Of a stretch of DNA of 11,225 nt, positions 1 to 5,877 are shown piece by piece. Location: positions 2,941,131 to 2,952,355 of the forward strand of contig JANPYM010000004.1 in NCBI GenBank assembly GCA_025890175.1. Direction: 5' to 3'. Numbering within the stretch: the stretch's first letter is position 1; each line of letters starts with the position of its first letter. The position numbers and the translations under genes were made by a program. The notes beneath the pieces are model-generated. The model saw nothing but the letters and a program-made list of their open reading frames with translations, was not told the origin of the DNA and ran no database searches. This DNA is from Ciborinia camelliae. Lineage: Eukaryota; Ascomycota; Leotiomycetes; Helotiales; Sclerotiniaceae.

Positions 1-137
1 TCCTCTCCCCCCCCCCTCTCCCATCCCCCCTTCCCTTCCTATTCCACCCATCCACCCTCATCCCCATCCCCTTTCCCTCCTCCCCTTCCCTCTCTCCTTT
101 CTATTTCTCCCTCCCCATCCCCATCCTCATCTCTATA
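1..137. repeat. Pyrimidine-rich low-complexity tract
   Basis: The plus strand here is almost entirely C and T with scattered A and no G (runs such as CCCATCCCC and TTCCCTTCC). No open reading frame or RNA gene is visible. It is the outer part of a region with very little G on plus that extends to about position 720. It may be an ordinary low-complexity spacer. Confidence 0.8.
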
Positions 138-371
138 CCCACACCCATCTGAAAAAATATAGCTATATCACTTAATTAACACTTAGCATTTAATTAGCAT
201 ATAGCACTGAGCAGCTTAACACTATACACACTTAATTAAACACCATCAATTCTTATCCATTCCCATCCCGTTCCCCCCCCAATTCCCATCCCCACACCCA
301 TCTTAAGAAATATCACTTAATTAGCACTTAGCACTTAGTATTTAACTTAGCACACTTAATTAAACACCATC
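138..371. repeat. Diverged two-copy tandem duplication, period about 153 bp
   Basis: Two copies start with the same 13-mer CCCACACCCATCT (138-150 and 291-303). They continue through related ATATCACTTAATTA and CACTTAGCA segments and end in an identical 21-bp stretch containing CTTAATTAAACACCATC (227-247 and 351-371). The second copy is shorter by roughly 25 bp of internal sequence. A C-rich spacer (about 248-290) separates the AT-rich bodies. No coding potential is seen. I infer local tandem duplication followed by drift. Confidence 0.75.
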
Positions 372-545
372 CATCCACAACCCCATCCACAACCCCATCC
401 AAATCCATCCCATAACCATTCCCAACCATATCCAAATCCATTCCCAACCCCATCCAAATCCACATCAATTCCCATCCCATTCATCCACATCAATTCCCAC
501 CCACAACCCCATCCACAGCCCCATCCATAACCCCATCCCACAATC
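361..545. repeat. Degenerate 12-bp minisatellite (CCACAACCCCAT type)
   Basis: Variants of a 12-bp unit, CCACAACCCCAT, recur with forms such as CCAAATCCATTC and CCACATCAATTC. I count a single G on plus in 361-540. Because the unit length is a multiple of three, it leaves a minus-strand frame open that reads as Trp-Gly-Cys-Gly repeats. I regard that frame as a by-product of the repeat. Confidence 0.75.
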
Positions 546-660
546 CCAACCACAAGCAAAAGCAAAAACAAAAGAAAAGCAAAAGATAAACCCATAAAAC
601 CATAAAAAGAATAATAAAACGAATAATAAAAAACCAAAAACTAAAAAACTAAAAACTAAA
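546..660. repeat. A-rich low-complexity tract
   Basis: Short A-rich words (AAAAGCAAAA, ATAATAAAAC, AAAAACTAAA) fill this stretch between the minisatellite and the TTCATTTCCT repeat. No gene is visible. On the minus strand it reads as a T-rich tract about 260-370 bp past the stop codon of the GH76 gene, so it could lie in the 3' untranslated or terminator region, but no canonical AATAAA is present on that strand. Confidence 0.6.
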
Positions 661-680
661 CATTAATCCCCAAACTCCAT

Positions 681-725
681 TTCATTTCCTTTCATTTCCT
701 TTCATTTCCTTTCCTTTCATTTCCC
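681..725. repeat. 10-bp tandem repeat TTCATTTCCT
   Basis: Three exact copies of TTCATTTCCT occupy 681-710, followed by a rearranged copy to about 725. It is a simple tandem repeat on the 3' side of the minus-strand gene. Confidence 0.85.
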
Positions 726-855
726 ATTCCTGGTCCGAATTTTCCGTCATTCACTCATTTACAGGTTGCTTGCTTGCTTGATTCCACTTCATCTTCATTT
801 TCTCACTCGACCACCTCAAACCCCTACCTCTCCCCCTCCCTCCCCGCCCCCACAA
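726..855. other. Gene-free C-rich spacer downstream of the GH76 gene
   Basis: No gene is seen. It contains the short repeat TGCTTGCTTGCTTG (767-780) and C-rich sequence leading into the heptamer array. On the minus strand it is the likely 3' untranslated or terminator region. Plus-strand frames open here lie opposite the real gene and read as Pro/Ser/Thr-His low complexity. Confidence 0.5.
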
Positions 856-911
856 CCCTCACCCCTCACCCCTCACCCCTCACCCCTCACCCCTCACCCC
901 TCACCCCTCAC
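856..911. repeat. Heptamer microsatellite (CCCTCAC)8 beside the stop codon
   Basis: Eight exact copies of CCCTCAC occupy 856-911. On the minus strand, which is the sense strand of the gene, this is (GTGAGGG)n, equivalent to GGGG blocks separated by TGA. The array begins about seven bases beyond the TGA stop at 919-921, so it should be at the start of the mRNA 3' untranslated region. Four or more G-runs with 3-base loops fit the classical G-quadruplex pattern. Because 7 is not a multiple of 3, each reading frame meets a TGA within 21 bases, so stop-codon readthrough would be cut short. Confidence 0.95.
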
Positions 912-918
912 CCCTCCC

Positions 919-2628
919 TCAAAAGCTCATCCACCCAAACATCCCCGTCATCCCCACCAACACAACCGTAGTAACCATACCCGCACCCACGCGATCCCCC
1001 GTCGTCGGAGGTTTAACCGGATCCAGGGTCGTCGTGCTATCACCACCAGCCGCACTATTGCCTACGCTCGTGCCCCCCGTACTATTCGTGACGGGGGCTT
1101 CCGTCTGCTGAACCAGGTTTGCAAAGATGACCGACATGGCCGCCATTTGTTGGCCCACCCCAAACGTGCCATCCCAATCGGCGCCTTTGCTCCAACTCAA
1201 TCCGCATGTTCTTCCTTCAAAGGGACTGGGTCCCGAACATTGTTTGGCGGCCGCCATGGCCGATGCCCGGAGGTATGGGAGGATGATATCATATGTGAAA
1301 GGTGCCATTTTGGTCGTGGCCGCTAACCATCGCGTGAGATATGCTTTGAATGAATACATATCGGTGGTACAAGAAAGTTTGGATTCACAAGCGATCTCGT
1401 ATGCGATTTTATCCGTGGGAAAGAAATTTTTAAACGTAGCATTCAGAAGTCCTTCTACACGTTCTTTCCATTTGGCGGAACCATCTGTCTATTTAAAGTT
1501 AGAAAAGACATTCCAAAGCACATTTCAAGAGAGAAGAAAATAACATACGTAGTTATACATGGTAGCTGCACCAAGTAGATAAACCCCGGAATTGTAAGAG
1601 AATTGAACCTTGTTGATATCCGTACAATTCTCATCAATGTGAGCCCCATCATAAATATTATACTGAGCGTCCATGTATCCAACATTTTGAACCCAATCCC
1701 AAGTCAATTCGGCAAATTGAGCATATGTCTCATTGTTCGTATACCTCGCGAGTCTTGCACCGATATTGAAGAAACAACCATTGGCGATCGAGTTTTTATA
1801 ATTATACCCCGTGAGATATGGATAAACTTGCCAACGGAGACTATGAATCATTAGCCCAATCATATCCACCACTTCTCGAGAAAAAAGGAAAAAGAAAAAG
1901 AAAAAGAACCCTTACCCTCCACGACAAGTCGTATTATCAATTCTCCACGCTTGAGTATTAAAAACGGCCTGAGCTAAAGCCAACCAACCTGGACTTCCGG
2001 CGGGAGGATCTGGGAATTTGGTTTCAGCCGCGCTCATAGCTGTCATTCCCCAAAACCCTTGATCATCATTCCCCATGGATTGTGACCAATTCGCCGGCAT
2101 CATATCAAGATGTTCACCCCTCTGCCATTGAATTCCTTCCATCGCATCGTCGTTATATGAAGAATCGCCCGTATAATACCAGTAATCGATAAGAGTCCCC
2201 CACATGGCACCAGATTCCCACCAATAATCTAAACCACGAATCGATCCATCAGTTTCGAGATTCTTTCTTCATATCGTATTTGCGCATGCCGGGAAAGAAG
2301 GGAAGGTTTTTAAACTTACATCCCGTAGGAGGATTTGGTGGTGGTCCGGGTAAAACTCCAGGTATCCCTCCCGATTGATTCCCTTTATAATATGTCATCA
2401 TATCGTATGCGATTGTCGCTGCCGCATTTTTTATTGAAGCTATATTGAAAGAAAGAAGATGGAGTCAGCAAATCTGATTCGGTGGAGGGAAAGATTGTTT
2501 CTGCAAGTTGGAGGGGGAATCATTCATCACGTACTATCATCATCAATATTTAAGTCAATCTGAGCATGAACCACAGAGGAACTGAGTAGAACTGCTGTGG
2601 CAGCAGATAAAGCAAAATTGGGAAGCAT
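919..2628 (-). CDS. GPI-anchored GH76 mannosidase/transglycosidase, Dfg5/Dcw1 family (5 exons, complete)
   Basis: I assembled a 462-residue protein from exons 2535-2628, 2320-2439, 1916-2228, 1549-1840 and 919-1488. Every junction keeps frame and rebuilds family motifs: [17 protein letters not shown] spans intron 2 and TTCRGGLRWQ spans intron 3. A signal peptide covers residues 1-22 (ending VVHA). The GH76 domain runs about 31-400. It includes [12 protein letters not shown] (55-66), the adjacent aspartates D126-D127 in GNDDQGFWG, which match the catalytic DD of GH76, [18 protein letters not shown] (184-201) and [13 protein letters not shown] (368-380). A Ser/Thr/Gly-rich linker (402-442) and a hydrophobic tail (443-462) fit GPI attachment near G437-G441. 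Six N-glycosylation sequons are seen (N118, N170, N212, N247, N289, N408). The family is known to process the GPI-glycan mannan and is thought to link GPI-proteins to wall glucan. Length is usual for the family. Whether it is the Dfg5 or Dcw1 paralogue cannot be settled from sequence alone, so no symbol is given. The start has A at -3 and a signal peptide directly after it. Confidence 0.95.
1489..1548 (-). other. Intron 4 of the GH76 gene (60 nt, phase 0)
   Basis: The donor is GTATGT and the acceptor AAATAG, with a perfect branch site CTAAC at 1498-1502. Splicing joins [13 protein letters not shown] to [18 protein letters not shown], as expected for the family. Use of a second AG four bases further on would break the frame. 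Confidence 0.92.
1841..1915 (-). other. Intron 3 of the GH76 gene (75 nt, phase 2)
   Basis: The donor is GTAAGG and the acceptor CATAG. A branch-like CTAAT lies at 1850-1854, close to the acceptor. The 5' half is a striking pyrimidine repeat on the sense strand, (CTTTTT)n-like, at about 1880-1908. Splicing rebuilds [17 protein letters not shown]. Confidence 0.92.
2229..2319 (-). other. Intron 2 of the GH76 gene (91 nt, phase 1)
   Basis: The donor is a perfect GTAAGT and the acceptor GTTTAG. A probable branch site CTGAT lies at 2248-2252. Splicing joins PPPNPPTG to [11 protein letters not shown], a strongly conserved family motif, which fixes both boundaries. Confidence 0.93.
2440..2534 (-). 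other. Intron 1 of the GH76 gene (95 nt, phase 1)
   Basis: The donor GTACGT follows codon 31 plus one base. The acceptor is ATATAG, preceded by a T-rich tract. A consensus branch site CTGAC lies at 2464-2468 on the minus strand. Removing it joins the mature N-terminus (QIDLNIDDD) to [15 protein letters not shown]. Reading through instead meets TGA within two codons. Confidence 0.93.
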
Positions 2629-2700
2629 TTTGTTTGGTGTCGCAAGTTGTTCGTTCGTCTGTAATCAATGGTATATAGTGTTGGTATGAGTCGGAGAATC
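2629..2700 (-). promoter_or_regulatory. Proximal promoter and 5' leader of the GH76 gene
   Basis: On the minus strand the start codon is preceded by ACACCAAACAAA, an A-rich leader with A at -3, which suits fungal initiation. A TATA-like CTATATAC (2671-2678) lies about 43 bp upstream of the ATG. That is close, so it may fall inside the leader rather than act as a true TATA box. The transcription start is unknown. Confidence 0.4.
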
Positions 2701-2735
2701 TGATGATGATGAAGAGTTGGTAACCCTTAGGAGAC

Positions 2736-2745
2736 CCTTATAAGG
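2736..2745. promoter_or_regulatory. Candidate MADS-box (CArG) site CCTTATAAGG
   Basis: The palindrome CCTTATAAGG is a perfect CC(A/T)6GG box and also fits the Mcm1-type consensus CCYWWWNNRG. It lies about 108 bp upstream of the GH76 start codon. It also contains TATAA, so it could instead be the TATA element. A single 10-bp match is weak evidence of function. Confidence 0.3.
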
Positions 2746-2804
2746 TTGAAGGATTCACTCAATCTTAGGTACGGCAGTAGGATGTAGGAGGATGTCAAAA
2801 AGGT

Positions 2805-2824
2805 TCAATCAATCAATCAATCAA
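2805..2824. repeat. (TCAA)5 microsatellite
   Basis: Five copies of TCAA lie about 180 bp upstream of the GH76 start codon, within the promoter region. Confidence 0.9.
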
Positions 2825-3348
2825 GAAACGAATGGACGTCAAATACTTCTATTACAATTTTTCTCTTTTGATGAATACGATAATAACATCAACATCAATT
2901 ATAGAAAGAAAGTCATTTGAGAAGTAGATGACAATAAGGTTAAGGTATGGGTAGGTTGAGACTAGAGTGAGGAAAAGAGAGGCAAAAGATTGGATGTGAG
3001 TATTGAGTGAGTGTTTCTGTAACTGTAGATCAAGGTCTTAGAGTATTCGGATGAGATGTGACAGGATGATAAGTATTAATATTAATATAAATAGCACCTA
3101 GATACCTACCTTACCTACCTATGGAAATGGATGGATCCAATACTGGTCATGGATTGGATTCATTGGAGGATAATTCGAAAATCAAGGTTTCTTGTTTCTT
3201 GGTTGTTCTTGGTGGCGCTTCCTTTTTTTTGATTTATTTGTCCAACAGGTCAGGACTATCCTAGGTTTCCTTTTGACTTTGGCTTTTGACTTTAGGTTAA
3301 GCATGGCGCCAACCAGTCTTTGCTTCTAATTTTATATCACGAAAGATC
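2825..3348. other. Upstream intergenic region, no gene seen
   Basis: I find no supported gene, tRNA or spliced frame. The stretch is unstructured apart from short runs such as TACCTACCTTACCTACC (3102-3118) and a near-duplicate TTTTGACTTT about 3271-3294. It is presumably distal promoter or spacer DNA of the minus-strand gene. Confidence 0.6.
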
Positions 3349-3460
3349 ACCTACCTACCTATAAATAATACAAAGACTACCTAGGTAGGTAGATATGTAG
3401 AAAATAGGTTGATCAAATTATGAATATAGATGGGTACTCTAGGTAGATAGGTAGGTAGGT
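3349..3460. repeat. TAGGTA-type cluster with a perfect 14-bp inverted repeat
   Basis: ACCTACCTACCTAT at 3349-3362 is the exact reverse complement of ATAGGTAGGTAGGT at 3447-3460, with an 84-bp spacer. The self-complementary CTACCTAGGTAG lies between them (about 3377-3388). Related words recur through 3100-5340. Confidence 0.8.
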
Positions 3461-3729
3461 ATATACAGTATCTATAATTCTATATATATCTACATCTACA
3501 TCTACATCAACATCTAAACCATCTCCAACACCTAGGTATATCCAATAAACCATTCCCATCACGAATCAATTCTTAATAAGGTTACCTGGGTTAAACCCCC
3601 AAAGCAAAGGTTTGTTTCATCAAATAATCTTTTCAAGGCAAATTCGTCATTCATTCATTCATTCATTTGAACACTTCTACTTCTATTTCTAGAGTATATA
3701 ACCATCTCCAGGGCTCTTATAGGTATCAT
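3461..3729. other. Intergenic DNA with simple repeats, no gene seen
   Basis: It holds (TACATC)n about 3489-3510 and (ATTC)n about 3649-3666. A plus-strand frame opening at 3667 translates to low-complexity Ser/Pro/His/Asn sequence and is not accepted as a gene. Confidence 0.6.
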
Positions 3730-3751
3730 ATACCATATACGTATATGGTAT
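3730..3751. repeat. Perfect 22-bp palindrome centred on TAC/GTA
   Basis: The sequence centred between 3740 and 3741 is self-complementary for 11 bp on each side (half-site ATACCATATAC). It has no loop, so it could be a dimeric protein-binding site or a cruciform-prone element. It sits in gene-free DNA. No known factor is assigned. Confidence 0.85.
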
Positions 3752-3763
3752 TAGATAGGTATC

Positions 3764-4052
3764 CATCACATCCATCACCTCACATCACATCACATCACCG
3801 AATACCAAACAAACATCAAACACCAAACAACCTAAAAAGCATTTCCTCTCCTCTCCTCTCCCCTCCCCCAAACCAAACCAAACCAAACCCAAATATCTTA
3901 CCAAGCTCCATTTATTTATGGCGGGGGAGAGGAGTAATACAGTAAGTAAGTACCTGGGTTCTATAGGTGGGTGATAAAGGATTGATACGAGAAATCCACC
4001 CTATCCATCCATCCATCCACCATCCACCATCCATTCACCATCCATTCACCAA
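3764..4052. repeat. Chain of short microsatellites (CATCA, CCTCT, AACCA, ATCC)
   Basis: In order: CATCA/CACAT repeats at 3764-3798, CCTCT repeats at 3845-3868, AACCA repeats at 3870-3890, and ATCC/CATCCACC/CATTCACC repeats at 4003-4052. The plus strand is C-rich and G-poor through most of it. A plus-strand GTAAGTAAGT lies at 3942-3951, with a branch-like CTAAC and an acceptor at 4105-4122. Confidence 0.8.
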
Positions 4053-4252
4053 CCAGATGACCCCAATCCAACGCCCAGCCTTATAAACCCACCCACAAAC
4101 TTAACTAACTTTTCTCTCCCAGGCTGGCGGTGAACATCTTTGGATATATAAATCTTGGAATCTAGAATCCCTGGGCTATCGCTATCACTATCGCCTGATG
4201 ATTGGATTAGATCAGATCATCGGTCTGCTATTATTGGGGACGGGATTTGAGG

Positions 4253-4288
<36 letters not shown>

Positions 4289-4334
4289 TATATGATTGAT
4301 GTACCTGGAGTAGTAGGTAGGTGGGTGGGTGGGT
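4253..4334. repeat. (GA)n microsatellite and (GTAG/GTGG)n repeat
   Basis: An almost pure GA tract with one interruption runs 4253-4288. It is followed after about 25 bp by GTAGGTAGGTGGGTGGG-type repeats (4314-4334). A minus-strand frame across these translates to poly Ser-Leu and is not considered coding. Confidence 0.9.
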
Positions 4335-4462
4335 GTTGTACTGTAAGTAGTACTTTAGTACTGAGTGGATCAATATCAATACCCATTATCAAAGCCGATA
4401 TCGATATAAATAGGTAGAACCTCCACCAGTATTTCGTGGGGTTTATCATATCGCATCTATGC

Positions 4463-4505
4463 ATACCTACCTAGGTACCTAGATATAGAGTATGGATACC
4501 TAGGC
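4463..4505. repeat. TACCTAGGTA palindromic cluster
   Basis: Overlapping self-complementary words (ACCTAGGT, GGTACC, CCTAGG) occur within 40 bp. It is another member of the dispersed TAGGTA family also seen at 3349-3460, about 3530, about 4639, about 5029 and about 5320. Confidence 0.7.
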
Positions 4506-4516
4506 ACTGTGAAACA

Positions 4517-4599
4517 TTTAATCTCATCTCATCTCATTTAATCTCATCTCATCTGATCCAATCTCTTCAATCTCTTCACTCCTCACTCCTCACTCCTCA
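4517..4599. repeat. ATCTC repeats and a (TCACTCC)3 heptamer
   Basis: Two copies of TTTAATCTCATCTCATCT lie in 4517-4554. After a short spacer, three copies of the heptamer TCACTCC follow at about 4577-4598. This heptamer differs by one base from the TCACCCC heptamer beside the stop codon of the GH76 gene. Confidence 0.8.
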
Positions 4600-4764
4600 A
4601 TACAATAAATAATTTCACAAATAATACCATCTGATCTTACCTAGGTATACCAAATGATCTAGAACTTCCAGGTTCCATAACCTCAAGCCTCAGAAATCCA
4701 TATACAGTACAGTAGGAAGTAGTAAACAAACAAAAAAATCAAGCGAAGTTAAGTCAAGTCAAAC

Positions 4765-4866
4765 CCTTAATCCCCTAACCTAACCTAACCCCCTAACCTA
4801 CCTAATCTTCAGGTCTCTTTAGCGTTGCGTGAGAGTAGTGGCGTTCCGCTCCGCTCCGCTCCGTTC
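4765..4866. repeat. CCTAA repeats and (CCGCT)3
   Basis: CCCCTAACCTAACCTAACC-type pentamers occupy about 4771-4804, and TTCCGCTCCGCTCCGCTCC lies at 4845-4863. The first resembles a telomere repeat but has period 5, not 6. No gene is seen. Confidence 0.75.
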
Positions 4867-4891
4867 CTGTTTTCGTTTTTGTTCTTGAATT

Positions 4892-4962
4892 TGGATATGG
4901 ATAGGTATGGATATGGATATGGATATGGATATGAATAGGTATGGATATGGATATGGATATAA
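4892..4962. repeat. (GGATAT)n minisatellite with 34-bp higher-order period
   Basis: GGATAT units are interrupted twice by ATAGGTATGG (4901 and 4935), which gives a 34-bp super-period. It is a simple repeat on plus with no coding sense. Confidence 0.85.
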
Positions 4963-5877
4963 ATATGCCCAGGTGGGCTTGTTTGATAATAAGAGATGGA
5001 GAGACGGAGAGAGGTCCTAGGTCCTAGATACTAAATATTAATTGTTTTGATAAATAAAAATAGTAGGGGGTATACTATCTAGGCTCTAGCCCAGGAGGTA
5101 TATAGATATCTACCTAATATTTAGGTATCTATCTATCTAGCATCTACCTACATAGTTACCTAGATACAAAATATCATGATTTAGAAATCCTCCAGAAAAG
5201 AAAAATCTTATACATTGAGATTCTTTTTTGATTAGTAGATATAGGTATGAAATATAGATATCATTATTATTATTATTATCTATTCATCGATTAATCAACT
5301 CATCAACTCATCCGAGTCTATCTACCTACCTATCAGTAGTATAGATCATAATAGCAACTTAATAATTAATCCCTCTTATCATGTTTACATGCCCGGGTGT
5401 TTACATGTTTACCTCGATTTTTTTATCCCTTCCCCGTTCCCTATACATTTACTCCTCGCCAATCAATCAAACTATCAAATCAATCAAGTAAACTCAGCCC
5501 TATTTGAGACCGGTAGACTCCCTCTCTCCCTCTACCCCCGCCTCTATACACTCCCCCCGGATCTTCCCTCCCCCGCCTACCATATCACTCAGATCTAGAA
5601 TCTAATATCCCAATCTCGACCATGCAAGCAAATAAAATCCCACCTACAATACCTACAATACCTACAATACCTAAACTATAGGTGGGTACTCAAGTAGTCC
5701 ATACCCGAATACTCTTCCATTCCATTTCAATTTTCCACGTTGATTTCATGTTGATTTCACGTTAATTTCACGTTCCAATCTATGGAGAATGCGGAGGAGG
5801 AGGAATACAGAGATCCTACAACCATAGTATAATAGTCGGCGTGGGCTCCTACCTACGTCCCTACAGTAGTTGGTACA
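4963..5877. other. Intergenic DNA up to the isochore boundary, no gene seen
   Basis: No gene or tRNA is supported. Small repeats include GGTCCTAGGTCCTAG (about 5022-5036), (ATT)n at 5263-5279, three and a half copies of the 9-mer ACCTACAAT at 5642-5675, and four copies of an 11-bp unit CACGTTGATTT with variants at 5736-5774. A plus-strand frame at 5389-5598 has no recognisable domain and is low complexity. Confidence 0.65.

Noticed and set aside
766..1543. Plus-strand open frames (766-1326, 774-971, 1127-1543)
   Set aside because: They lie opposite exon 5 of the minus-strand GH76 gene and the heptamer repeat. The minus-strand reading has family motifs and splice signals, while the plus-strand ones are low complexity or have no recognisable domain.
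1603..1854. Plus-strand open frame opposite exon 4
   Set aside because: It is a shadow of the GH76 coding exon, with no independent domain, promoter or splice support.
2802..2824. Possible tRNA T-loop (GGTTCAATC)
   Set aside because: The match is part of a (TCAA)5 microsatellite, and no acceptor stem or anticodon arm can be drawn around it.
3667..3945. Possible 92-codon plus-strand gene
   Set aside because: The translation is built from microsatellites (His/Pro/Ser/Asn repeats). It has no domain, and the intron-like signals after it add almost no coding length.
4231..4464. Possible 77-codon minus-strand gene
   Set aside because: It includes the GA microsatellite read as poly Ser-Leu. No start context or domain is visible.
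4765..4804. Telomere-like CCTAA repeats
   Set aside because: The period is 5 with irregular C runs and not the CCCTAA hexamer of ascomycete telomeres. It lies inside intergenic DNA and is short.
5389..5598. Possible 69-codon plus-strand gene
   Set aside because: Short, Pro/Leu/Ser-rich and without a recognisable motif. It is consistent with a chance frame in C/T-rich DNA.
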